Positions 1-7,776 of a DNA stretch of 32,001 bases are shown piece after piece. Under the pieces are notes generated by a model. That model did not search any database and was not told the DNA's origin. It saw only the letters and a list, made by a program, of their open reading frames with translations. The stretch is from Aquabacterium sp. Lineage in GTDB: Bacteria; Pseudomonadota; Gammaproteobacteria; Burkholderiales; Burkholderiaceae_C. The DNA lies in assembly GCF_014378415.1 (NCBI RefSeq), contig NZ_JACMNS010000155.1:1-32001 (forward strand). The letters are read 5' to 3'. Both the position numbers and the translations under genes were made by a program. Within the stretch, counting starts at the first letter, position 1; every line of letters begins with the position of its first letter.

Positions 1-2
1 AG

Positions 3-29
3 TTGGATCGAAATGAGGTCACAAAGTGA
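3..29 (+). CDS. possible 3' end of an upstream gene (partial)
   Basis: Only a few codons are visible. The frame starting at base 3 is open to a TGA at 27-29, and this stop overlaps the GTG of the next ORF as GTGA, the same coupling seen between cheR and cheD in this window. A second frame ends at a TGA at 14-16, so which frame belongs to a real gene cannot be decided from the window. No function can be assigned. Confidence 0.25.
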   Translation: MDRNEVTK

Positions 30-241
30 ACACAGGTCAAAGCGGCTACGTCCCGAGCGCATCGGTAGCGGGCGAGGAAGATCCGGGCGCCTCGCTGGGC
101 CTGGTGTCCGCGCAATTTGGCGTTGATTTCATGGCGCTCCCCGGCAAAGTGGCCAGCGCACCGGAGGGCAGTGTGATTGTCGAGACCGACGCATGCGATG
201 AGGAAGATCCTGCCCTGACTAATCCGCAGCGGCTGGTGTGA
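26..241 (+). CDS. small hypothetical protein, 71 aa
   Basis: A short acidic ORF that I do not recognise. Support for translation is a GAGGT Shine-Dalgarno sequence at 15-19, six bases before a GTG start, and the GTGA overlap with a possible upstream gene. The codons favour G or C in the third position, like the neighbours. The protein has no signal peptide or membrane helix and contains two EEDP tetrapeptides, near residues 17 and 59. Its 3' end overlaps the convergent gene at 219-1157 by 23 bases, which is tolerable but lowers confidence. It could be the last small gene of an operon lying mostly outside the window. Confidence 0.4.
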   Translation: MNTGQSGYVPSASVAGEEDPGASLGLVSAQFGVDFMALPGKVASAPEGSVIVETDACDEEDPALTNPQRLV

Positions 242-1157
242 TCGCCAGAGCGGTGATCAACAGCCCTTGCGCGGACGCGTGGAAATCAGCGCTGCTGATC
301 GCACTGAAATGCGACGGCCACCACACGGCCAGTTTTGCCCTAATCGCCCAGGGTTGCGTCCATTGAGGCCATTCCGGGAACTGGCGCCCACCCACCCAAC
401 CGCCATCAGCCTGCTGGGCCAGGAAAACTCGACGCAGCCACACGGGCTTGACGTGGTCCGGGCCGCCGCGCCATGACAGCATCAGCACACGCTGAAGGTA
501 AGCATCCTTGACCACCACATCCAGTTGCATCTGCTGGTGGATGTCGGCCAGCAGGTCGGCTTCCAACTTGGCAAATTGCCCCTGAGGAACGCAACCCTCA
601 CGCTGAAGCAACATGACGCCAACCAATTGGTGAGTGCTGCAAACTGGGTCAATCAGCAACACCTGAGTGGGCTGAGGGTGACAGAGGTCATTCTTGAGAA
701 ATGAATTGGTGTCACCCTCCCCCTCATCAAGCTCAAAGACCTGACAAGTGAGCGCATGGTAGAAAAACTTTTGGTACGGCTCCAGCCAACGGGTTGAGGC
801 CATGTCGAGCTCAACCTCGGCCTTGGGAAGCAGCATCCGCTTCCAGGGCCCGGCAGACCCTTGATGTGCACTGGCAACCGCCAAGTACCGCAGCACCAAA
901 CCTCGCAAAAATTCATCCCCGGTGCGTTCTGCCGCCGTCTGGACGAACCACCACAGGGCGACATTGTCTTCCTTGAGGATCTGGGCCTCATGCGTGCGCA
1001 TCCAGGACACCGCACGCTGAAAACTTTGTTGCCGGTCGCTCACCGAGACTGGTGCGACCTCTCGGTTGCCGTGCCAAATGGCCAACGCGCCCAAGCTCGC
1101 CAGCACAACGATCAATACCAGCATGGTCTTGGCCAAGCCTACGGTCCACGTCTTCAT
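219..1157 (-). CDS. hypothetical membrane-anchored protein, 312 aa
   Basis: Not recognised. The N-terminus is MKTW followed by one strongly hydrophobic helix at about residues 8-27, then a polar region, which suggests an inner-membrane anchor (or uncleaved signal) with the rest in the periplasm. The mature part is rich in Trp, His and Leu and has several Cys residues. Near residue 250 is the string AQQADGGWVGG, which resembles the Q-x-x-D-G-G-W turn of alpha/alpha-toroid proteins such as terpene cyclases and prenyltransferases; a single copy is too little to assign that fold. The gene is divergent from the che operon across a 263-base gap and converges with the small ORF at 26-241. A role in chemotaxis is not indicated. 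Confidence 0.75.
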   Translation of the reverse strand: MKTWTVGLAKTMLVLIVVLASLGALAIWHGNREVAPVSVSDRQQSFQRAVSWMRTHEAQILKEDNVALWWFVQTAAERTGDEFLRGLVLRYLAVASAHQGSAGPWKRMLLPKAEVELDMASTRWLEPYQKFFYHALTCQVFELDEGEGDTNSFLKNDLCHPQPTQVLLIDPVCSTHQLVGVMLLQREGCVPQGQFAKLEADLLADIHQQMQLDVVVKDAYLQRVLMLSWRGGPDHVKPVWLRRVFLAQQADGGWVGGRQFPEWPQWTQPWAIRAKLAVWWPSHFSAISSADFHASAQGLLITALAITPAAAD

Positions 1158-1288
1158 GCCATCCCCGTTTTATCCAGGGATGATTTTGACATGCGATCAG
1201 TTGTCAACCAATCGCCCCACCAGGAGGGCTCTTGGCGCGGCATCGTTCAGAAATCTGCAAATCCGTGAACTTCGTCATCAATACCGCT

Positions 1289-1315
1289 TAAGTGACTGAG
1301 GGTAGCTCCCGATAA
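1289..1315 (+). promoter_or_regulatory. candidate sigma-28 (FliA) promoter of the che operon
   Basis: TAAG at 1289-1292, a 15-base spacer, then CCCGATAA at 1308-1315. The FliA consensus is TAAA-N15-GCCGATAA, so the -10 matches 7 of 8 bases, the -35 core 3 of 4, and the spacing is exact. It lies about 105 bases before the first che gene, in the only sizeable gap ahead of the operon. Such promoters typically drive late flagellar and chemotaxis genes. The match was made by eye. Confidence 0.6.
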
Positions 1316-1420
1316 CTCTGGCAAAGGGCGATCTCTTTCCCACTTCTTGGACGGCGCAAGGTGGCCACCATGGGAGAGGGGCGTACAGCCCACAACAAAT
1401 CACACAGGGCACGGCAGGAC

Positions 1421-2581
1421 ATGAACATCAACCAAAACATCAAAGCCTATTTGATGTACCCCCCAATTCTGGGCGTTTTTGGCGGCGTGGCTGCACTGGT
1501 GCTCAGTGGTGGAACCCTGGCTGCCTGGATCACCGCACCGCTTTTGGCCGGCGCAGGTTTGGCGGCCAGTTGGCGCATGTCGCACAACTTGCGCAAATCA
1601 CAGCAATCCATCCAGGACTACATCGACGGACGTCAACGCTTTGGCGAAACCATGGCGCCGGTGTGGACAGGGCAGATCGAGGCATCACGCCAGCAGATGG
1701 AGACCGCGATCTCGCAACTGTCGCAGCGTTTCTCGGGCATCGTGGACAAGCTGGACAACACGGTGCGCACGACCAGTGCGGCGACCTCCTCCATCGGCGA
1801 CAACGAGAGCGGACTGGTCGCCGTCTTTGCCAAGAGCGAGCGCGAGCTGGGCTCGGTGGTGGCCACCATGGAGTCGGCCATGAGCAGCAAGACGCAGATG
1901 CTGGAGAAGGTGCAAAGCCTGAACCACTTCACCATCGAGTTGCAACAAATGGCCTCCGACGTGGCCAGCATTGCCTGGCAGACCAATCTGCTGGCCATCA
2001 ATGCCGCGATTGAAGCGGCGCACGCCGGCGAGAACGGCCGGGGCTTCTCGGTGCTGGCGCAAGAGGTTCGCAAGTTGTCAGCGTTGTCTGGCGACACGGG
2101 CAAGCGCATCACTGAAAAGGTCTCGCTGATCAACGCGGCCATTGTCGAGACCCGTGAAAGCGCCGAGGCTTCCAACCTGGAAGAAAGCCGCTCGATGGCC
2201 AGCTCGCAAGACACCATCACAACGGTGTTGAACCAGTTGCGCTTGGTCACCGACACGCTGGTGGCTTCAACCGACCTGCTCAAGGACGAAAGCCTGGACA
2301 TCAAGGCCGAGATCTCGGAAGCGCTGGTGCAACTTCAGTTCCAGGACCGCGTGAGCCAGATCATGAGCCACGTGAAAAGCAACATCGAACGCCTGCCCGT
2401 GGTGCTGGACGCCAACCGTGCCCAGTTCCAACAAGGCGGCGCGCTTCAGCCCCTTGATTCGGCCAGCCTGCTCGCCGAGCTGGAAAAAACCTACGCGATG
2501 AAAGAAGAGCGCGCGGTTCACCAACAAGGCGGCAAAGCCGCCGAAGCCAGCCAAAACGACACCGAAATCACGTTTTTCTAG
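1421..2581 (+). CDS. MCP-like protein without periplasmic domain, with CheZ-like C-terminal motif
   Basis: 386 aa. Two hydrophobic segments at about residues 13-31 and 33-50 form a tight membrane hairpin with no periplasmic sensor. A long coiled coil follows, holding the receptor signalling tip at about 176-230 ([18 protein letters not shown], then GRGF and EVRKLS), the part that contacts CheA and CheW. After the descending helix comes QFQDRVSQI, with D309 and Q313. This D-x-x-x-Q spacing matches the CheZ phosphatase active site (D143 and Q147 in FQDLTGQ of E. coli CheZ). The protein ends in the acidic-hydrophobic tail DTEITFF. cheY starts eight bases downstream. ATG 1421 was chosen because the protein then begins MNIN just before the first helix; an in-frame GTG at 1361 would add 20 unlikely polar residues. 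Being an MCP family member is clear; the phosphatase role is inference. Confidence 0.85.
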   Translation: MNINQNIKAYLMYPPILGVFGGVAALVLSGGTLAAWITAPLLAGAGLAASWRMSHNLRKSQQSIQDYIDGRQRFGETMAPVWTGQIEASRQQMETAISQLSQRFSGIVDKLDNTVRTTSAATSSIGDNESGLVAVFAKSERELGSVVATMESAMSSKTQMLEKVQSLNHFTIELQQMASDVASIAWQTNLLAINAAIEAAHAGENGRGFSVLAQEVRKLSALSGDTGKRITEKVSLINAAIVETRESAEASNLEESRSMASSQDTITTVLNQLRLVTDTLVASTDLLKDESLDIKAEISEALVQLQFQDRVSQIMSHVKSNIERLPVVLDANRAQFQQGGALQPLDSASLLAELEKTYAMKEERAVHQQGGKAAEASQNDTEITFF

Positions 2582-2589
2582 AGGACAAC

Positions 2590-2958
2590 ATGGCCAAAAC
2601 CATTCTGATTGTGGACGACTCTTCCTCTTTGCGCGTGGTGGTGGGCATTGCATTGAAAAGCGCCGGCTATGACGTGATTGAAGCCTGCGACGGCAAGGAT
2701 GCCCTGACCAAGCTGACCGGCCAGAAGATCCACATGATCATCAGCGACGTGAACATGCCCAACATGGATGGCATCGCGCTGGTCAAGGCGATCAAGCAAC
2801 TGGCCGCGTACAAGTTCACGCCCATCATCATGCTGACCACCGAGTCGCAGGACGACAAGAAGAAGCAAGGCCAGGAAGCTGGCGCCAAGGCTTGGATGCT
2901 CAAACCTTTCAAGCCCGACCAGTTGCTGGGCGTGGTTCAAAAACTGGTTCTGCCATGA
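2590..2958 (+). CDS. cheY: chemotaxis response regulator CheY
   Basis: 122 aa, a single receiver domain with no output domain, as in CheY. The acidic pocket is D9/D10, the phosphoacceptor is D53 (in ISDVNMPNMDG), the switch Thr lies at 83/84 and the conserved Lys is K105 (in LKPFKPD). It receives phosphate from CheA and would bind the flagellar motor or another output. A GAGGA ribosome site overlaps the stop of the preceding MCP-like gene, indicating co-transcription. The aromatic switch residue of E. coli CheY (Y106) is replaced by F107 in the PF motif, common in other CheY-like proteins. Confidence 0.95.
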   Translation: MAKTILIVDDSSSLRVVVGIALKSAGYDVIEACDGKDALTKLTGQKIHMIISDVNMPNMDGIALVKAIKQLAAYKFTPIIMLTTESQDDKKKQGQEAGAKAWMLKPFKPDQLLGVVQKLVLP

Positions 2959-2978
2959 CAACACCAAGGGAGCACTCT

Positions 2979-3269
2979 ATGAGTACCGCATGCATGCCCA
3001 TCGAGGGCGAGATGAACATTTACCGCGCCGCCGAGTTGAAGGAGACGCTGTTGAACGCCTTGAAAGGCGCCAGCTCTCTAGAGCTTGATCTGCATGGCAT
3101 CACCGAGATCGACAGCGCCGGCATCCAGTTGCTGATGCTGGTCAAGGCCACGGGCCAGGCCACCGACTGCGAAGTCAAGCTGGTGAACCACAGCCCCGCC
3201 GTGCTGGAAGTGTTTGAACTGTTGGACCTGGCCGCGCATTTTGGCGACCCGCTGCTCGTGCCCGCCTAA
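2979..3269 (+). CDS. STAS-domain protein (anti-sigma antagonist-like)
   Basis: 96 aa, a stand-alone STAS domain. The diagnostic loop is EIDSAGIQLL, with S46 at the position phosphorylated in SpoIIAA/RsbV-type antagonists. Such proteins switch partner proteins by Ser phosphorylation; no matching serine kinase or phosphatase is in the window. The start is ATG 2979, preceded by AGGGAG with good spacing. An in-frame ATG at 2955 overlaps the cheY stop and would add eight residues. Its place between cheY and cheA means it is made with the kinase, but its partner is not evident. It could be a scaffold or adaptor in the receptor array, or a link to a sigma-factor or c-di-GMP output. Confidence 0.88.
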   Translation: MSTACMPIEGEMNIYRAAELKETLLNALKGASSLELDLHGITEIDSAGIQLLMLVKATGQATDCEVKLVNHSPAVLEVFELLDLAAHFGDPLLVPA

Positions 3270-3313
3270 GCACTCTGCCCACCTTTGACCGAATCCCGAC
3301 CCGAGACCTCACC

Positions 3314-5485
3314 ATGAACCTCGATCAAGCGCTACAGACCTACATCGTGGAAAGCCGCGAGATGCTGGAAGCCATGGAGACCGCCCTGCTTGGCCTGGCC
3401 CACACCGAAGGCGAAGAACGTGCGGAATCCATCAACGCGATCTTCCGCGCCGCACACACCATCAAAGGCTCGGCTGGCCTGTTCGGGCTGGACCAGATTG
3501 TCGAGTTCACGCACGTGGTCGAAAGCGTGCTTGACCATGTGCGCGATGGCAAGGTGGCCATCGAGGATGCCTTGCTGACCTTGCTGCTGTCCTGCGGCGA
3601 CCACATCGGCACGATGATCGACATCACCGAAATCACCCGCACCGACCCCGATGCCAGCGTGGTGCAAGCGGGCAAACCACTGCTGGCGCGCCTAGGCGTC
3701 TACCTGGAAGCGGCGCCAGCATTGCACTTGCCGACCGCCACCCTGGTGGTGAAAGCCGAGCCTGCTGACTTCGCGCGCATGGGGCATTACGGCATCAACG
3801 CCGACAACTGGCATATCTCGCTGCGCTTTGGCCGCGACGTGCTGCGCAATGGCATGGACCCGCTGTCGTTCATCCGCTATCTGGGGACCATGGGCCAGAT
3901 CGTCGGCATCGTGACCCTGCACGACGCCTTGCTATTGGCGCCCGACATGGACCCGGAGTCCTGCTACCTGGGCTTCGATATTTCGTTCAAGAGCGAAGCC
4001 ACCAAGGGCGCCATTGAAGGTGCCTTCGAGTTCGTGCTGGACGACTGCTTGCTGCTCATCGTGCCGCCCAACAGCCTGGCTTCCGAATACATCGCGATGA
4101 TCCAGGCGCTGCCAGAAGGCCCGGCGCGCCTGGGCGAGATCCTGGTGCGCTGCGGCACGCTCACCGCACACGAGCTGGAATCGGCGCTGGCACTGCAAGC
4201 CCAATCCGAGCAGGCCGCCCCCATCGGCGAAATCCTGGTCGAGCAAGGCCGCGTCCAGCCCGCCGTGGTGGATGCCGCCTTGACCAAGCAAAAGCAGGGC
4301 AAGGACAGCAAGGCACAAGAGAGCCAGTCCATCCGCGTTGACGCCGACAAGCTGGACCACTTGATCAACCTGGTGGGCGAGCTGATCATTGCCGCCGCCG
4401 GTGCCAATCTGGTGGCCCGCAGCACCCGCATCCTGAAGCTGCAGGAAAGCCACGCCACCCTGGTCAGCCTGGTGGAAGAAGTGCGCGACAGTGCCCTGCA
4501 ACTGCGCATGGTCAAAGTGGGTGGCACCTTCAGCCGCTTCCAGCGCGTGGTGCACGATGTCTCTCGCGAGATCGGCAAAGACATCGGCCTGATCGTCAAC
4601 GGCGAAGACACCGAGCTGGACAAAACCGTGATCGAGAAGATCGCCGACCCGCTGATGCACCTGGTGCGCAATGCCATCGACCATGGCATTGAAGCCGCCG
4701 ACGTGCGCATGGCACGGGGCAAGCCCGCCAAGGGCACCGTCAGACTCAACGCTTACCACGACTCGGGCAGCATCGTCATTGAAGTCGGTGATGACGGCGG
4801 CGGCTTGAACCGCGAACGCATCCTGGCCAAAGCCCTGGAGCGTGGCTTGATCGAGCCGGGCAAGGCCCTGAGCGACAGCGAAATCTATGGCTTGATCTTC
4901 GAGCCGGGCTTTTCCACGGCGGAGCAGGTCACCAACCTGTCGGGCCGGGGCGTGGGCATGGACGTGGTCAAACGCAACATCACCGCCTTGCGCGGCAGCG
5001 TCAAAATCACCAGTGAGGAAGGCCTGGGCACCACCGTCAGCGTGCGCCTGCCCTTGACTTTGGCCATCATCAATGGCTTCCAGGTCGGCGTGGGGCAATC
5101 GGTGTTCGTGGTGCCGCTGGACATGATCGAAGAGTGCGTGGCGTTCTCGGCCGAAGAAGGCCACGACTACACGAACCTTCGCGGCCAGGTTCTGCCCTTC
5201 ATCCGCCTGCGCGAGCTCTTCGATGTTGAAGGCCACCAGGGCACCAGAGAAAACATCGTGGTGGTTAAACATGCAGGCCATAAGTTTGGCTTGGTGGTGG
5301 ACACCTTGCTGGGTGAGGCACAGACGGTGATCAAACCCTTGTCCAAGATGTTCGCGCAAGTGCAAGGCATCAGCGGCTCCAGCATCCTGGGCAGTGGCGA
5401 CGTGGCCCTGATCCTGGATGTTCCCGCATTGATGCAAAAAACCCATGCCGCCAATTCTGGCGACAGAGCTTCCGTTTCAGCTTGA
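3314..5485 (+). CDS. cheA: chemotaxis histidine kinase CheA with MshEN-like insert
   Basis: 723 aa. HPt domain at about 1-110 with phosphorylatable H48 ([10 protein letters not shown]). A domain at about 163-250 (WHISLRFG to the DDC segment) takes the P2 position and differs from the E. coli P2. Residues 272-295 and 303-326 are two 24-residue motifs of the form RLGxxLVxxG...L...L..Q. The dimerisation helix starts at about 340 ([18 protein letters not shown]). The ATPase has an N box at about 450-460 ([12 protein letters not shown]), G1 at 492-498 (VGDDGGG) and G2 at 544-549 (GRGVGM). A CheW-like domain occupies about 585-705. The kinase phosphorylates CheY and CheB in response to receptors. 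All catalytic motifs look intact. The tandem motif matches the signature of MshEN domains, some of which bind c-di-GMP; the arginine is present in copy one and replaced by Pro in copy two. Confidence 0.96.
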   Translation: MNLDQALQTYIVESREMLEAMETALLGLAHTEGEERAESINAIFRAAHTIKGSAGLFGLDQIVEFTHVVESVLDHVRDGKVAIEDALLTLLLSCGDHIGTMIDITEITRTDPDASVVQAGKPLLARLGVYLEAAPALHLPTATLVVKAEPADFARMGHYGINADNWHISLRFGRDVLRNGMDPLSFIRYLGTMGQIVGIVTLHDALLLAPDMDPESCYLGFDISFKSEATKGAIEGAFEFVLDDCLLLIVPPNSLASEYIAMIQALPEGPARLGEILVRCGTLTAHELESALALQAQSEQAAPIGEILVEQGRVQPAVVDAALTKQKQGKDSKAQESQSIRVDADKLDHLINLVGELIIAAAGANLVARSTRILKLQESHATLVSLVEEVRDSALQLRMVKVGGTFSRFQRVVHDVSREIGKDIGLIVNGEDTELDKTVIEKIADPLMHLVRNAIDHGIEAADVRMARGKPAKGTVRLNAYHDSGSIVIEVGDDGGGLNRERILAKALERGLIEPGKALSDSEIYGLIFEPGFSTAEQVTNLSGRGVGMDVVKRNITALRGSVKITSEEGLGTTVSVRLPLTLAIINGFQVGVGQSVFVVPLDMIEECVAFSAEEGHDYTNLRGQVLPFIRLRELFDVEGHQGTRENIVVVKHAGHKFGLVVDTLLGEAQTVIKPLSKMFAQVQGISGSSILGSGDVALILDVPALMQKTHAANSGDRASVSA

Positions 5486-5525
5486 GAAACGGTCCTTTCC
5501 CATTCGCAATTCAAAGGACGTTTCC

Positions 5526-7193
5526 ATGTTCAAAAATTTCAGTATCGGAGTCCGCCTCATCGCGGGATTCCTGTTCGTCGCTGCCATCAGCCTGGTGGTG
5601 GGATCAATCAGCATCTCCAACGCTAGCAAGATCAACGTCATGGCGGACAACATGTACGCGCGTGAATTGATGGGGCTGTCGTACATCAAGGAAGCCAACA
5701 TCAACCTGATCTACATCGGTCGAGCGCGTGGCAATTTTCTGCTCGCCCACGCGCAAGAAGAGCGCGAGAAGCATCAAGCGGCGATTGCCAAGTACAGCGC
5801 GGCAACCAAGGATTTCGTTGAAAAAGCCAAGCCCTTGTTCTTCTCCGAGAAAGGCAAGAGCTTGCTGGCCTCGTTCGACCTCACCTGGACCGACTACCAG
5901 CGCGACTTGCAGAAGGCCCTGACCCTGGCATCGGCCAAGAAGCTGCAAGAAAGGGATGAGGACTTGCAGGCCGCAGTGAACCCCGCCCGCTCACAAGCCG
6001 ACAAGCTCGACACCATGCTGTCCGAGCTGACCGCCCTGAAGGAAGGCAATGCCAAGGACGCGGCCGACGAGACCGCCCGCCTGTATGAAAGCAGCCGTGC
6101 TTTGATGATCGGCGTCATCGCAGGTGGCGTGCTGATTGGCATTGCCTTGGGCTTCTTCATCAGCCGCAGTGTGACCAAGCCCCTTGCCAAAGCGGTTGAC
6201 GCCGCCAACCGGCTGGCCGAAGGCGATTTGACCTTGAATATCGACGCCACGGGCAAGGACGAAACCGCCCAATTGCTGCAGGCGATGAAGAACATGGTTC
6301 AGAAGCTGTCACAAGTGGTTTCGGAAGTGAACAGCAGCGCCGAAGCCTTGGCTGGCGCCTCCGAAGAGGTCAGTGCCACAGCACAGTCCTTGTCGCAGGC
6401 CTCCAGCGAACAGGCGGCAGGGGTTGAAGAGACCAGCGCTTCGATCGAGCAAATGACCGCCTCGATTTCTCAGAACACCGAGAACGCCAAGGTGACCGAT
6501 GGCATGGCCAACAAGGCCTCCAGTGAGGCCACCGAAGGCGGCGAAGCGGTCAAGGCCACCGTGGCTGCCATGAAGCAGATCGCACAAAAGATCGGCATCA
6601 TCGATGACATTGCCTACCAAACTAACTTGCTGGCCCTGAACGCCGCCATCGAAGCGGCTCGCGCTGGTGAACACGGCAAGGGCTTTGCTGTGGTGGCCGC
6701 AGAGGTTCGCAAGCTGGCCGAACGCAGTCAGATTGCCGCGCAAGAGATCAGCTCGGTGGCCAGTTCCAGCGTCGAGCTGGCTGAGAAGGCGGGGCAGCTG
6801 TTGGACCAGATGGTCCCCAACATCCGAAAGACCTCGGACCTGGTGCAAGAGATCACGGCGGCCTCGGAAGAGCAGTCCTCTGGCGTTGGTCAGATCAACT
6901 CCGCTGTCAGCCAACTCAGCGAGACCACGCAACAGAATGCCTCCAGCTCGGAAGAACTGGCCGCCACCGCCGAAGAAATGAGCAGTCAGGCCGAACAACT
7001 GCAACAGGCCATGTCCTTTTTCAAGCTGGCGGGCAACGTCATGGTGAGTGGCTACGCCCCAATTTCGTCCAAGGCATCGCCAAAGCCCAAGGGCACGCCG
7101 AACAGGGGCAATCAACCCGTTCGGGTCTCAGGCCGGTCACCCGTCTCAGCACGTGCAGAGTCTCCGGACGAAGCCATGTTCGCGCCGTTCTAA
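5526..7193 (+). CDS. methyl-accepting chemotaxis protein, one HAMP
   Basis: 555 aa. TM1 at about 10-30 and TM2 at 193-213 enclose a periplasmic helical domain of about 160 residues, the size of a four-helix-bundle (4HB_MCP/TarH-like) sensor. One HAMP domain follows (about 214-266, [11 protein letters not shown]), then the signalling coiled coil with the canonical tip ([20 protein letters not shown]). The ligand cannot be predicted. The last five residues, MFAPF, fit the broad CheR/CheB tether pattern x-[FWYH]-x-x-[FWYH] and follow a flexible Pro/Lys/Arg-rich linker. ATG 5526 has AAAGGA seven bases upstream; in-frame codons back to 5445 overlap cheA and would bury TM1 behind a polar leader. 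Confidence 0.95.
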   Translation: MFKNFSIGVRLIAGFLFVAAISLVVGSISISNASKINVMADNMYARELMGLSYIKEANINLIYIGRARGNFLLAHAQEEREKHQAAIAKYSAATKDFVEKAKPLFFSEKGKSLLASFDLTWTDYQRDLQKALTLASAKKLQERDEDLQAAVNPARSQADKLDTMLSELTALKEGNAKDAADETARLYESSRALMIGVIAGGVLIGIALGFFISRSVTKPLAKAVDAANRLAEGDLTLNIDATGKDETAQLLQAMKNMVQKLSQVVSEVNSSAEALAGASEEVSATAQSLSQASSEQAAGVEETSASIEQMTASISQNTENAKVTDGMANKASSEATEGGEAVKATVAAMKQIAQKIGIIDDIAYQTNLLALNAAIEAARAGEHGKGFAVVAAEVRKLAERSQIAAQEISSVASSSVELAEKAGQLLDQMVPNIRKTSDLVQEITAASEEQSSGVGQINSAVSQLSETTQQNASSSEELAATAEEMSSQAEQLQQAMSFFKLAGNVMVSGYAPISSKASPKPKGTPNRGNQPVRVSGRSPVSARAESPDEAMFAPF

Positions 7194-7203
7194 GAGAATC
7201 AAC

Positions 7204-7752
7204 ATGAGCACACTGAACACCCAACCCTCGGCAAGCATGAAAACGGCCGGCTCCGTGGCCCTCGCTGAAACCACCCAGTACCTGACCTTCATGTTGGCGA
7301 GCGAGCAGTTCGCCCTGGGCATCCTGGCCATCAAGGAAATCATCGAATACAACAGCCTGACCGTAGTCCCGATGATGCCGCCCTGTGTGCGCGGCGTGAT
7401 CAACCTGCGTGGTGCAGTCGTGCCCGTGATGGACTTGCTCGCGCGCTTTGGCCGCCCCTCATCGGAAACCACCAAGCGCACTTGCATCGTCATCGTCGAG
7501 ACCCAGACCGCCGAGCAAGACAGCCAGGTCATCGGAGTGCTCGTCGATGCCGTGAATGAGGTGCTCGACATCGTACCCACCGACATCGAGGCGGCGCCTG
7601 CCTTTGGTGCGCGCATCCGCACCGACTTCATCCATGGCATGGGCAAAGTCAAGGGCAAGTTCGTGATCCTCCTCAACGCCAACCACGTCCTCTCCATCGA
7701 TGAAGTCACACAGCTGGCGCAAACACCAGCGACTTCATTGGCCCTCAACTGA
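7204..7752 (+). CDS. cheW: chemotaxis coupling protein CheW (first copy)
   Basis: 182 aa, a single CheW domain preceded by about 22 polar residues. Conserved features are YLTFMLASEQFALGI, VRGVINLRGAVVPVMDL and the later IGVLVDAVNEVLDI segment. CheW links receptor tips to CheA. The start ATG 7204 lies ten bases after the upstream mcp stop, with AAGAGA as ribosome site. It is a close paralogue of the CheW at 9579-10133; the main differences are the N-terminal tail and the extreme C-terminus. With the preceding mcp it forms an mcp-cheW unit that is repeated next door. Confidence 0.96.
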   Translation: MSTLNTQPSASMKTAGSVALAETTQYLTFMLASEQFALGILAIKEIIEYNSLTVVPMMPPCVRGVINLRGAVVPVMDLLARFGRPSSETTKRTCIVIVETQTAEQDSQVIGVLVDAVNEVLDIVPTDIEAAPAFGARIRTDFIHGMGKVKGKFVILLNANHVLSIDEVTQLAQTPATSLALN

Positions 7753-7776
7753 TCAACCCGGATCTACATACCACCT

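Noticed and set aside
1361-1420. A 20-residue N-terminal extension of the first MCP-like protein from GTG 1361
   Set aside because: The extra residues are polar and basic with no ribosome site in good position; ATG 1421 starts just before the membrane helix. The choice is not certain.
3932-5446. A 504-codon open frame on the minus strand inside cheA
   Set aside because: It is the antisense shadow of cheA. Its His/Gln/Asp-rich, low-complexity translation arises from the codon bias of the real gene, and cheA has every expected motif.
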